Positions 26,386 to 34,621 of a stretch of 64,000 bases of DNA are shown here, in pieces. The position numbers were made by a program, and so were the translations under genes. Below the pieces are notes generated by a model. It saw only the letters and a program-made list of their open reading frames with translations. It ran no database searches and was not told where the DNA came from. Position 1 is the first letter of the stretch. Each line of letters starts with the position of its first letter. The stretch is from SW4 sp042466115 (GTDB lineage: Bacteria > Pseudomonadota > Alphaproteobacteria > Rhodobacterales > Rhodobacteraceae), in NCBI RefSeq assembly GCF_042466115.1, contig NZ_JAXHBQ010000001.1, positions 1,798,001-1,862,000 of the forward strand. Reading direction: 5' to 3'.

Positions 26386-26750
26386 CGGTGTTGGTCGATC
26401 AGGATCGGGTTTCCGTCAGGGTCAATCACGACAAAGCTGGCTGGCCCCTCGGCCCCGCCCTGTTCCTGCTGGATGTCGACACCTGCATCGGCCAGTGACG
26501 CCTTGATCTCGCGCACGTCCGTGAACGGATTCACCTCGCCAGCGCTTTGATCCCAGCCGGGGTTGAAAGTCAGCATGTTCCCTTCGGACATCCCCTGAAA
26601 CAGGCCAACCAGCGTGTCGCCGTTTTTCATGATCGCATAGTTATGTTCGTCTGTGCCGCCAAACTGGCTGAACCCCAGTTTTTCATAGAATGCCTTTGAG
26701 GCTTGCAAGTCCTTGACCCCAAGGCTGATCGAAAATGCACCAAGTTCCAT
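26382..26750 (-). CDS. VOC family (glyoxalase/bleomycin-resistance fold) protein
   Basis: 122 residues, one glyoxalase domain: LGAFSISLGVKDLQASKAFY at the N-terminus, a DPDGNPILIDQH metal-site region at the C-terminus. Members range from lyases to antibiotic-binding proteins, so the activity is open. It lies 29 bp downstream of the RES toxin gene on the same strand and might be cotranscribed with it. Confidence 0.8.
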   Translation of the reverse strand: MELGAFSISLGVKDLQASKAFYEKLGFSQFGGTDEHNYAIMKNGDTLVGLFQGMSEGNMLTFNPGWDQSAGEVNPFTDVREIKASLADAGVDIQQEQGGAEGPASFVVIDPDGNPILIDQHR

Positions 26751-26779
26751 AGTCTGTCCTTTCAGCTATCCCACCCACC

Positions 26780-27508
26780 CTAGCACAGTTCCAACGCATC
26801 CGCCCCAACCGCAAACTGGTGGCGCTGGCGCAGGGTTTCGCAATGGGCGCGCACAAGGGTCGGGCGCAGTGTAATGTGCCACGTCTGCTGCGCAATCGGC
26901 GCGCGTTGGGCAAAGGCGGCACAGGCCAGCACGGCAACATTGGCGCCCTGATCCGGGTCACGCACCGATTGATAGCGGATCGCCTCGCAGCCGTCATTGC
27001 GCACCTGATCCGCCAGCGTCAGACAATCGGAATAGTCGCTGGGATCCGTCCAGCGCCCCTGCCCGACCATGACCGGATCGGTCAGGTCCACAGCCACCAC
27101 GGCGCGGATATCCGCCTGCACCGCCGTGTGCTCCACGGGGCGGCGCGGCATCGGTGTTTCGGGCGAGGCGCGAAAGAACGCGACAGCCCCCCAGATGCTT
27201 TCGGCTACTGCCGTCAACGCCCGTTCCGCGCCATACCACACGCCCGGCGTTTGCCCCGCGCGGCGGAACCGCGAGGCGCGCGGATAACAGCCATAGCGGA
27301 ACGGCGACCAGAATTGATAATCCAGATGCTGGCATGCCGCTGGCACCGGCGGTTTGGACTCTTCAAGAATATCCTCAAGCAGCGCATGTTCAGGATCGGT
27401 ATCGACAATGCGCACGGTGGCCGAGCGATACTGCCCCTCGATCAAGCGCCAGACATTGCCGCGATAAGGGGCGTAGGGCGTGTCAGGTCGGGGCACGGGC
27501 GCCGTCAA
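26780..27508 (-). CDS. RES domain toxin of a type II toxin-antitoxin system
   Basis: 242 residues with the RES fold: WRLIEGQYR at residues 20-28, SRFRRAG at 79-85, the GVWYGAERALTAVAES core at 89-104 and a later strand carrying ALTAVAE-type Glu103. Characterised RES toxins (MbcT type) destroy NAD+. No ATG fits the N-terminus: TTG 27508 overlaps the antitoxin gene by 26 bases, or GTG 27496 overlaps by 14, so expression probably depends on translation of the antitoxin. This copy has a longer C-terminus than compact RES toxins. Confidence 0.85.
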   Translation of the reverse strand: MTAPVPRPDTPYAPYRGNVWRLIEGQYRSATVRIVDTDPEHALLEDILEESKPPVPAACQHLDYQFWSPFRYGCYPRASRFRRAGQTPGVWYGAERALTAVAESIWGAVAFFRASPETPMPRRPVEHTAVQADIRAVVAVDLTDPVMVGQGRWTDPSDYSDCLTLADQVRNDGCEAIRYQSVRDPDQGANVAVLACAAFAQRAPIAQQTWHITLRPTLVRAHCETLRQRHQFAVGADALELC

Positions 27509-27863
27509 GGTAGTTCATCACACCAACCAACCCCGCCGCCTGCACAATCAATGCGCGCGGTGCGTCATGCAAATCGCTGTTGGGGTTTTTCATCCAGCCG
27601 CGGATCGTATCGGGATCACCGCCCGCAATCGCATCCAGCGACCGGAACAGGCGCACCAGACAGGCGGCCAGCTCGAACGGCTTGCCAGCCAGATCATATC
27701 CGCCGTCTTTCATGCGCGACACGGTGGCCTCGCTCACGCCAATCGCCGCCGCCAGCTCTTTCTGGGTCAGGCCCAATTCGCGCGCGGCGTTGAACGTGGC
27801 CTTGGCCAGAACGCGGCCCCTTTCGGGGCTGGCATCAAAGACTGATTTGGTTTCAAGCTGCAT
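27483..27863 (-). CDS. Xre/MbcA/ParS-type antitoxin with DUF2384 toxin-binding domain
   Basis: About 126 residues. The N-terminal helix-turn-helix reads RELGLTQKELAAAIGVSEAT; the C-terminal half (LVRLFRSLDAIAGGDPDTIR, WMKNPNSDLHDAPRALI) is the toxin-neutralising domain of this antitoxin family. ATG 27863 (MQLETK) is chosen over an upstream in-frame start six codons earlier because GGAGG lies eight bases before it. It should bind and block the RES protein and repress the pair's promoter in the 93 bp before the divergent DUF1643 gene. Confidence 0.88.
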   Translation of the reverse strand: MQLETKSVFDASPERGRVLAKATFNAARELGLTQKELAAAIGVSEATVSRMKDGGYDLAGKPFELAACLVRLFRSLDAIAGGDPDTIRGWMKNPNSDLHDAPRALIVQAAGLVGVMNYLDGARAPT

Positions 27864-27956
27864 AGCGCACCTCCTTGGCAAGAAATATACACATTCTTTC
27901 CACAGAAATCAAGATCGCGCCGTGACGAGGCGCGCAAGGCTTGCTAAACACCCCCA

Positions 27957-28478
27957 ATGATCACCCGCACTCATACCAAAGGCGACGCGCCCAGCACAGC
28001 CGTTTATTCCGACTGCGAGCGCTATCGCTATAGCCTGAAACGGGTCTGGGACAGGGGTGGACGCAAGGCATTGTTCGTGATGCTGAACCCGTCCACCGCC
28101 ACCGAAGTGCAAAATGACCCGACCGTGGAACGCTGCGAAAGACGTGCCCGTGCGCTGGGTTTTGGCGGGTTCTGCGTGACCAATATCTTTGCGTGGCGCG
28201 ATACCGATCCGCGCAAGATGCGCGCCGCTGCCGATCCGGTTGGCCCCGCCAATGATGCCGCGATCCTGGAAGGCACCACATGGGCCGACCAGATTATCGC
28301 CGCCTGGGGCGCACACGGGGATCACTTGGGGCGCGGGGCGGCTGTCGAAACACTGCTGCGCAGCACCGGCGCACCGCTTTATACCCTTGGATTGACCAAG
28401 GCGGGACACCCGAAACACCCCCTTTATATCGCCTATACGCAGCAGCCTGCACTCTGGACGGCGGCCCCTGCAGGTTAA
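27957..28478 (+). CDS. DUF1643 domain protein
   Basis: 173 residues covering one DUF1643 domain with its typical segments YRYSLKRVWD, FVMLNPSTATEVQNDPTV, CERRARALGFGGF and VTNIFAWRDTDP, ending with GLTKAGHPKHPLYI. Function is not established; the domain is found both alone and in mobile regions. Divergent from the RES-Xre pair, upstream of the RTX gene. Confidence 0.85.
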   Translation: MITRTHTKGDAPSTAVYSDCERYRYSLKRVWDRGGRKALFVMLNPSTATEVQNDPTVERCERRARALGFGGFCVTNIFAWRDTDPRKMRAAADPVGPANDAAILEGTTWADQIIAAWGAHGDHLGRGAAVETLLRSTGAPLYTLGLTKAGHPKHPLYIAYTQQPALWTAAPAG

Positions 28479-28489
28479 CCAATTGGTAA
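28475..28489. promoter_or_regulatory. CtrA-like box upstream of the RTX gene
   Basis: TTAA-N7-GTAA, one mismatch from the CtrA consensus TTAA-N7-TTAA; it encloses the 10-bp palindrome ACCAATTGGT. It lies about 98 bp upstream of the RTX start and 31 bp before a TATAAG element (28521-28526), further than usual for CtrA activation. Confidence 0.3.
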
Positions 28490-28586
28490 CTTTGCATGCC
28501 GCGAATTCGGCGAAAAATGCTATAAGAATTCTTGAAAACTGTTGCGGCCCAAAGCTGGCCCACCCCTTCATGAAATCGAGAATGCT

Positions 28587-29423
28587 ATGCTTGCCCTTCT
28601 TGGACTCCTTGGAATTGCGTTTGCCGGTGCGGCGCTGATCGGTCCCGATAGCGACGAAACCGCCGCAGAAGCAACCGAAACGGCCGCCATCGCCGAAGAC
28701 CAGCCGGTCATCGACATCCCGTCTGACGCGGGTGATGTGATCTATTCCGGTGACGGGGACGACGATATCGACGCCCTTGGCGGGGATGACTACGTTGATG
28801 GCGAAGGCGGCGACGACACGCTGGCTGGCAGTGGCGGCGCCGACGAATTGCATGGCGGCGCGGGCGATGACATCGCCGATGGCGGCGGCGAAAACGATAG
28901 TCTGTTCGGCCATATCGGCAACGACATGCTGAATGGCGGCGCAGGTGACGACCAGCTGAATGGCGGCAGCGGCGATGACACCCTGATGGGTGGCACGGGC
29001 GACGATGCCCTGCTGGGGTCGCTTGGGCACGATCTGTTGATCGGTGAAGCCGGTCAGGACGTGCTGCACGGCGGGTCTGGCGACGATGTAATCGACGGCG
29101 CAACCGGCGAAGCAACGGCCGAGATCGACTACCTCAACGGTGGCGCAGGCAATGACACAGTGATCGGCAACGCCGGTGATGTCCTGAGTGGCGGCACTGG
29201 GGCGGACATTTTTACGATGGACAACGCCCAAGGCAGCCTGTCGGTCATGGACTATGACGCGGATGAAGATGCGCTGGTGGTTCTTTATAGCGGTGCAGAA
29301 CCTGTCCTGACCACGGCGACCGATGCAGACGGCCTGACATTGTTCGCCAACGGGATGCCCGTGGCCACGCTTGCGGGGGTCGACGCGCTTGATCTGGCCA
29401 CAGTGCAACTGGTTGCCGGATAA
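28587..29423 (+). CDS. Small RTX (hemolysin-type Ca2+-binding repeat) protein
   Basis: 278 residues. A hydrophobic N-terminal segment (LALLGLLGIAFAGAALIG) is followed by an acidic linker, then about 12-13 glycine/aspartate nonapeptides of the GGxGxDxxx type from about residue 50 to 205 (for example GGDGDDDIDALGGDDYVDGE-like units), which form a calcium beta-roll, and a C-terminal beta-rich tail. No protease, lipase or adhesin domain is attached. The N-terminal hydrophobic anchor is unusual, as RTX proteins usually leave by C-terminal type I signals; it may be held at the membrane. No type I secretion genes are adjacent. Confidence 0.85.
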   Translation: MLALLGLLGIAFAGAALIGPDSDETAAEATETAAIAEDQPVIDIPSDAGDVIYSGDGDDDIDALGGDDYVDGEGGDDTLAGSGGADELHGGAGDDIADGGGENDSLFGHIGNDMLNGGAGDDQLNGGSGDDTLMGGTGDDALLGSLGHDLLIGEAGQDVLHGGSGDDVIDGATGEATAEIDYLNGGAGNDTVIGNAGDVLSGGTGADIFTMDNAQGSLSVMDYDADEDALVVLYSGAEPVLTTATDADGLTLFANGMPVATLAGVDALDLATVQLVAG

Positions 29424-29549
29424 ACACCCTTTTCTTTTGATGCGATTGCCCCTATCAGCACCCATCGCGGACGAATCCGCGACACCCTCCAAGGGCCCTG
29501 CTGGACGACATCCCGGCTTGCGCCATCACCCTTAACCAAGGAGACCCCG

Positions 29550-29819
29550 ATGTCGATTACTGCTGAAGAAAAAGCACGCGTGATGAAAGAATTCGCAACC
29601 AAGGAAGGCGACACCGGTTCGCCCGAAGTTCAGGTTGCCATCCTGTCGTCCCGCATCGCGACCCTTACCGAGCATTTCAAGACCCACAAGAAAGACAACC
29701 ACGGTCGCCGTGGCCTTTTGAAAATGGTCGCCCTGCGCCGCAAGCTGCTGGACTACACCAAAGCCAAAGATGAAGCCCGCTATCAGGACCTTATCAAGCG
29801 CCTTGGCATCCGCCGCTAA
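29550..29819 (+). CDS. rpsO: 30S ribosomal protein S15
   Basis: 89 residues, standard length. Contains the S15 signature region (GSPEVQVAILSSRIATLTEH) and the rRNA-binding HGRRGLLKMVALRRKLLDY; ends LIKRLGIRR. AAGGAG precedes ATG 29550. pnp follows as in most bacteria, but here it is separated by a terminator and a palindromic repeat. Confidence 0.98.
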   Translation: MSITAEEKARVMKEFATKEGDTGSPEVQVAILSSRIATLTEHFKTHKKDNHGRRGLLKMVALRRKLLDYTKAKDEARYQDLIKRLGIRR

Positions 29820-29842
29820 ACGCACGGGTCGGTTACGATTTG

Positions 29843-29877
29843 AAACGCTCGCCACTCTGGCGGGCGTTTTGCGTTTT
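29843..29877 (+). terminator. Rho-independent terminator of rpsO
   Basis: AAACGCTCGCC pairs with GGCGGGCGTTT around ACTCT, followed by TTTTGCGTTTTT. Confidence 0.8.
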
Positions 29878-29913
29878 TGCAGTGGCGTCCGGTTCGGGTC
29901 CAAGAACGACGTA

Positions 29914-30057
29914 GGCGCGCATGCGCCATGCCCGACCTCGGGAGGGCCTCTGCACTTGGGAGTGTAGATGTTTCAATGCCGAACCCCCGTTCCAAGCGCT
30001 GCGCCTGTTGCGGGGATGCCCTCCCATGGGGGAGGTCGGGCATGGCGCATGCGCGCC
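29914..30057. repeat. Palindromic intergenic repeat, copy B (between rpsO and pnp)
   Basis: Left arm 29914-29947 and right arm 30018-30057 are inverted copies: 26 bp identical (beginning GGCGCGCATGCGCCATGCCC), then GGGAGGGC, the right arm having five extra bases. Each arm itself contains short palindromes (GCGCATGCGC; CCTCCC..GGGAGG). Same element as 23251-23390. The rest of the 460-bp rpsO-pnp gap (29820-30279) holds the rpsO terminator and an unremarkable pnp leader. Confidence 0.88.
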
Positions 30058-30279
30058 GGGTTGCAATCAAAGGCGCGCCCCACTGATACAGCAAATTGCA
30101 ACTTCGCCTTCATTACACCCCTCCCCCTTCCCAAACCCTGCAATCCGGTATATGGCGCAGCCATCTGAGACGTGATGCTTGATCCCGACATCGTGCAAAG
30201 GACAGGGATCGGCGGCAATGGGGCCGCCATGCAATAGGGCACTTGGAACGCCAAGATTGGCCCGGATAGGAAACGATAG

Positions 30280-32415
30280 ATGTTTAACGAAGTGAAAAAA
30301 TCCATTCAGTGGGGCGAAGAAACGCTGACACTGGAAACGGGCAAGGTTGCCCGTCAGGCAGATGGTTCCGTAATCGCCACATACGGCGAAACCTCTGTCA
30401 TGGCCAACGTGACGTTCGCCAAACAGCAAAAGCCGGGGCAGGACTTCTTCCCGCTGACCGTGCACTACAACGAAAAGTATTACGCCGCCGGTAAAATCCC
30501 CGGTGGCTTCTTCAAGCGCGAAGCGCGTCCGACCGAAAAGGAAACGCTGACAAGCCGCCTGATCGACCGTCCGATCCGCCCGCTGTTCGTCGAAGGCTTC
30601 AAGAACGAAGTGCTGGTGATCTGCACCGTGCTGAGCCACGACCTTGTCAACGATCCCGATATGGTCGCGATGATCGCGGCCTCGGCCGCGCTGACAATCT
30701 CGGGCGCGCCCTTCATGGGCCCGATTGCCGCTTGCCGCGTTGGTTTCGAGGATGGCGAATACATCCTGAACCCTGAAATCGACGACATGCACAAGCTGCG
30801 CGAAAACCCCGATCAGCGCCTTGATCTGGTTGTGGCCGGCACCAAAGACGCCGTGATGATGGTTGAATCCGAAGCCTACGAACTGACCGAGGAAGAAATG
30901 CTCGGCGCGGTGAAATTCGCCCACGACCAAATCCAGCCCGTCATCGACCTGATCATTGATCTGGCCGAAGACTGCGCCAAAGAGCCATTTGATTTCCAGG
31001 CCCCCGATTACGGCGATCTGTCCGCCGCGGTCAAAAAGGCCGGCGAAAAGGCTATGCGCGCCGCATTCGCGATCACCGACAAGCAAGAGCGCACAACTGC
31101 TGTTGCCGAGGCCCGCGAGACCATCAAGGCCGCGCTGACCGAAGAGCAGCTGGCTGACGAAAACCTTGGGTCGGCCATGAAAAAGCTCGAAGCCAGCGTG
31201 CTGCGCGGTGACGTTGTGAAGAACGGCAAGCGTATCGACGGGCGTGCCCTTGATACGATCCGCCCGATCGTCAGCGAAGTGGGCATCCTGCCCCGCACCC
31301 ACGGGTCGGCCCTGTTCACACGCGGCGAAACCCAAGGTCTGGTTGTGACCACTTTGGGTACCGGCGACGACGAACAGATGATCGACGCGCTGCACGGGAC
31401 CTACAAGTCGAACTTCATGCTGCACTATAACTTCCCGCCCTATTCGGTTGGCGAAGTTGGCCGCTTTGGGTTCACGGGCCGCCGCGAAATCGGTCACGGC
31501 AAACTGGCATGGCGCGCCCTTCAGGCCGTTCTGCCCGCCGCCACCGATTTCCCCTATACGGTCCGCGTTGTGTCGGAAATCACCGAATCCAACGGCTCCT
31601 CGTCAATGGCATCCGTCTGCGGCGGTTCGCTGTCGATGATGGACGCTGGCGTGCCGCTCAAGGCACCGGTTGCCGGTGTCGCCATGGGCCTGATCCTCGA
31701 AGATGACGGTTCCTATGCGGTCCTGTCGGATATCCTTGGTGACGAAGACCACCTTGGCGACATGGACTTCAAGGTCGCTGGCACCGAAAACGGCATCACC
31801 TCCTTGCAGATGGATATCAAGGTCGCGGGCATCACGCCCGAAATCATGGAAAAGGCACTGGCACAGGCCAAGGCCGGCCGTCTGCACATCCTGGATGAAA
31901 TGGGCAAGGCCCTCACCTCGGCCAGCGATTTCTCTGTTCACGCCCCGCGCATCGAAACGATGCAGGTGCCCACCGACAAGATCCGCGAAGTGATCGGGTC
32001 GGGCGGCAAGGTGATCCGCGAGATCGTCGAAGTGTCCGGCGCCAAGGTCGACATCAACGACGAAGGCATCATCAAGATCGCATCGCCAAACGGCGACTCG
32101 ATCAAGAAAGCCTACGACATGATCTGGTCGATCGTTGCCGAACCCGAAGAAGGCAAAATCTACAAAGGCAACGTCGTAAAGATCGTCGACTTTGGTGCCT
32201 TCGTGAACTTCTTTGGCAAAAAGGACGGCCTTGTGCACGTCTCCCAGATCGAAAACCGCCGCCTGAACCACCCGTCCGATGTCCTGAAGGAAGGTCAGGA
32301 CGTCTGGGTCAAGCTGCTGGGCTTTGATGATCGCGGCAAGGTGCGCCTGTCGATGAAAGTCGTCGATCAGGAAACCGGCGAAGAAGCGAAAGAAGAAAAG
32401 AAGGACGAGGAGTAA
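30280..32415 (+). CDS. pnp: Polyribonucleotide nucleotidyltransferase (PNPase)
   Basis: 711 residues: first RNase PH domain (about 1-145), all-helical linker, catalytic second RNase PH domain (GRRE-IGHGKLAWRAL near residue 400 and SNGSSSMASVCGGSLSMMDA), then a KH domain (IREVIGSGGKVIREI, about 555-615) and an S1 domain (GKIYKGNVVKIVDFGAFVNF, from about 622). Phosphorolytic 3'-5' exonuclease and RNA degradosome component. The acidic/lysine tail (GEEAKEEKKDEE) is typical of the order. Confidence 0.98.
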   Translation: MFNEVKKSIQWGEETLTLETGKVARQADGSVIATYGETSVMANVTFAKQQKPGQDFFPLTVHYNEKYYAAGKIPGGFFKREARPTEKETLTSRLIDRPIRPLFVEGFKNEVLVICTVLSHDLVNDPDMVAMIAASAALTISGAPFMGPIAACRVGFEDGEYILNPEIDDMHKLRENPDQRLDLVVAGTKDAVMMVESEAYELTEEEMLGAVKFAHDQIQPVIDLIIDLAEDCAKEPFDFQAPDYGDLSAAVKKAGEKAMRAAFAITDKQERTTAVAEARETIKAALTEEQLADENLGSAMKKLEASVLRGDVVKNGKRIDGRALDTIRPIVSEVGILPRTHGSALFTRGETQGLVVTTLGTGDDEQMIDALHGTYKSNFMLHYNFPPYSVGEVGRFGFTGRREIGHGKLAWRALQAVLPAATDFPYTVRVVSEITESNGSSSMASVCGGSLSMMDAGVPLKAPVAGVAMGLILEDDGSYAVLSDILGDEDHLGDMDFKVAGTENGITSLQMDIKVAGITPEIMEKALAQAKAGRLHILDEMGKALTSASDFSVHAPRIETMQVPTDKIREVIGSGGKVIREIVEVSGAKVDINDEGIIKIASPNGDSIKKAYDMIWSIVAEPEEGKIYKGNVVKIVDFGAFVNFFGKKDGLVHVSQIENRRLNHPSDVLKEGQDVWVKLLGFDDRGKVRLSMKVVDQETGEEAKEEKKDEE

Positions 32416-32441
32416 TCTTTCAACTCTTTGGAAAATCAAAT

Positions 32442-32471
32442 GGCCCCGATGGAAACATCGGGGCCTTTTTT
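32442..32471 (+). terminator. Rho-independent terminator of pnp
   Basis: GGCCCCGATG pairs perfectly with CATCGGGGCC around a GAAA tetraloop, followed by six T. Confidence 0.92.
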
Positions 32472-32626
32472 ACAACGGGCAGTCCGGTTTTGACCAATGT
32501 TGTGATTTGCCGTCACGCTTCAATCTGGCGCAGTTCCGCATCAATTCCCCATGACGCAGCGCAAAAAATCGGTCCTGATCCCTGCAACCGCTCGCAAAAG
32601 GGCGGAGAACCTGAAGGGACAGAACC

Positions 32627-33301
32627 ATGAAAAAACCACTGGCCGAGTTTATCGGCACATTCACACTCGTGCTTTTTGGCTGCGGCGCAGCTGTGATCGC
32701 GGGGGCCGAGATCGGCTTTACCGGCATCAGCTTTGCCTTTGGCCTTGCTTTGATCGGGACGGCCTACGGCATCGGTGCCGTATCGGGCTGCCACATCAAC
32801 CCCGCTGTCAGCCTTGGCGCCGTAGCGGCTGGCCGCATGACCATCGCCGAGGCAATCCCCTATATGATCGCGCAGGTCGCCGGTGCCGTTGTCGCCGCAT
32901 TGGTGCTTATGATCATCGCATCTGGCACTGCGGGCTATGAAGGCGGGCTTGGCCAAAACGGCTGGGGCGAAGGCTATCTGGGTGAATACAACATGGTCGC
33001 GGCATTCGTGTTCGAGGTCGTCGCGACATTCATCTTCATGGTCGTGATCCTAGGCGCTACGGGCAAAGGCGCACCGGCTGGCATGGCCGGCCTCGCCATT
33101 GGTCTGACGCTGGTTGTGATCCACCTTGTCGGCATCAACGTGACAGGTGTTTCGGTGAACCCTGCACGGTCGATCGGGCCGGCATTGTTCGCAGGTGGCG
33201 CAGCACTTGGTCAGCTTTGGCTGTTCATCGTCGCGCCCATCATCGGCGCTGTGGCCGCCGGGCTACTGTTCAAGTCCGGCCTGCTTGACGCCGAGGACTA
33301 G
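32627..33301 (+). CDS. aqpZ: Aquaporin Z-type MIP channel
   Basis: 224 residues, six membrane helices and two half-helices with the NPA boxes in GCHINPAVSLGA and GVSVNPARSIGPA. The selectivity region resembles water-specific AqpZ (GAALGQLWLFIVAP) rather than glycerol facilitators. AGGGACAG precedes ATG 32627. Its own terminator follows. Confidence 0.92.
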   Translation: MKKPLAEFIGTFTLVLFGCGAAVIAGAEIGFTGISFAFGLALIGTAYGIGAVSGCHINPAVSLGAVAAGRMTIAEAIPYMIAQVAGAVVAALVLMIIASGTAGYEGGLGQNGWGEGYLGEYNMVAAFVFEVVATFIFMVVILGATGKGAPAGMAGLAIGLTLVVIHLVGINVTGVSVNPARSIGPALFAGGAALGQLWLFIVAPIIGAVAAGLLFKSGLLDAED

Positions 33302-33311
33302 AACTTGCACG

Positions 33312-33351
33312 CGCGCCGCAGGCTTTCTAGGTTTGCGGCGCGTTTCTTTTT
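33312..33351 (+). terminator. Rho-independent terminator of aqpZ
   Basis: CGCGCCGCA (33312-33320) pairs with TGCGGCGCG (33334-33342), followed by TTTCTTTTT. Confidence 0.85.
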
Positions 33352-33362
33352 AGGGGTATTTC

Positions 33363-33929
33363 ATGCTGACTCGCCGTCATTTCATTCAAACCGGTGCCGC
33401 CACGGCCGCGATCACCGCAACACCTGTTTTTTCACAAGACGCCGCAACGCATGTCGTTCCAGAAGAATACATGCCCCGCATCGTCAATATTTCCAACGAC
33501 TTTGCGCCCGGTGAAATCCACGTCGATCCCGGGGCCTTTGCCCTTTACTGGACACTGCCCGAAGGTCAGGCGATCCGCTATACGGTCGGCATAGGTCGCG
33601 CGGGCCTTTATGAGCGTGGCGATTTTACCATTGGCGCCAAGAAAGAGTGGCCAAGCTGGACCCCCACCCCCGACATGATCGAGCGTAACCCCGGTGCCTA
33701 TGCCCGCTTTGAGGACGGCATGCCCGGTGGCCCCAGCAACCCGCTTGGTGCCCGCGCGCTGTATCTGTTTTCCCCCGGCATCGGTGACACGTTCCTGCGC
33801 ATCCACGGCACGCCACAGCCTTGGACAATCGCCAGCGCCGTATCCAATGGATGCGTGCGGCTGGTCAACTCGCACATCGGACATTTGTATGAACAGGTGC
33901 CGATTGGCGCGCGCGCGGTTCTACACTGA
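33363..33929 (+). CDS. L,D-transpeptidase (YkuD domain), Tat-exported
   Basis: 188 residues. The N-terminus TRRHFIQTGAATAAI is a twin-arginine-type signal. The YkuD catalytic motif reads HGTPQPW then SNGCVRLVN (catalytic Cys in SxGCxR). It makes 3-3 peptidoglycan cross-links or anchors proteins to the wall. Its 3' end overlaps the convergent devA-like gene by nine bases. Confidence 0.9.
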   Translation: MLTRRHFIQTGAATAAITATPVFSQDAATHVVPEEYMPRIVNISNDFAPGEIHVDPGAFALYWTLPEGQAIRYTVGIGRAGLYERGDFTIGAKKEWPSWTPTPDMIERNPGAYARFEDGMPGGPSNPLGARALYLFSPGIGDTFLRIHGTPQPWTIASAVSNGCVRLVNSHIGHLYEQVPIGARAVLH

Positions 33930-34613
33930 CGCCAAGCTGTCCTTGATCAACCGGCCGTCCTCCATCCCAAGGATCCGGTCCGCCATATCCAGAATGCGGT
34001 TGTCATGGGTCACCATCACCGTGGTCGTGCCACGCGCGCGGCCCAACGCCTTGAGCATCCGCACGACATTCACGCCACTGTCCTTGTCCAGCGCGGCCGT
34101 GGGTTCATCCGCAAAGATGATGTCGGGGTTGCCCACAAGCGCGCGCGCCACGGCAACCCGCTGTTTCTGACCGCCCGACAGGTTTTGCGGCAGATAGGTC
34201 ATCCTGTCGCCCAAACCCACCAGCTCCAGCGCCTTGCGTGCCGCCTGCGTATAGGTCGGCCCGCGCAACCCGTGCACCTGCAATCCCATCAATACGTTCT
34301 GTTCAGCCGTCAGGCTTTCATGCAAGTTATGGGCCTGAAAAATGAATCCCAGGCGCTTGCGCAGCATTTCGTTTGTGGCCTTGGGCGCGCCGTTCAACTC
34401 GTGGCCCAGCAAACGCACTGATCCGTCCTGCACATCACGCAAGCAACCGGCCAGCGTCAGGATTGTCGTCTTGCCCGATCCCGACGGCCCCATCAGGATC
34501 GTCAGACCACCCCGCGCGATATTCAGGTCGAAATCATATATCGCCTGTTTGCGCGCCTCGCCCGTCCCGAACCAGTGGTTCAGCCCAGCGATCTGCAACA
34601 CATCATCACCCAT
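33921..34613 (-). CDS. devA: DevA-type ABC exporter, ATP-binding protein
   Basis: 230 residues. Walker A GPSGSGKTT, signature LSGGQKQR, Walker B IIFADEPTAALD. MacB/LolD-like ATPase closest to DevA, which powers glycolipid export with DevB/DevC and a TolC-like channel in cyanobacteria. Last gene of a devB-devC-devA operon; the substrate here is unknown. Confidence 0.85.
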   Translation of the reverse strand: MGDDVLQIAGLNHWFGTGEARKQAIYDFDLNIARGGLTILMGPSGSGKTTILTLAGCLRDVQDGSVRLLGHELNGAPKATNEMLRKRLGFIFQAHNLHESLTAEQNVLMGLQVHGLRGPTYTQAARKALELVGLGDRMTYLPQNLSGGQKQRVAVARALVGNPDIIFADEPTAALDKDSGVNVVRMLKALGRARGTTTVMVTHDNRILDMADRILGMEDGRLIKDSLASV

Positions 34614-34621
34614 ACCGCCCC

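Noticed and set aside
28542..28586. Upstream extension of the RTX gene
   Set aside because: The extension covers the promoter-like TATAAG region's downstream leader and lacks hydrophobic character; ATG 28587 begins exactly at the membrane anchor.
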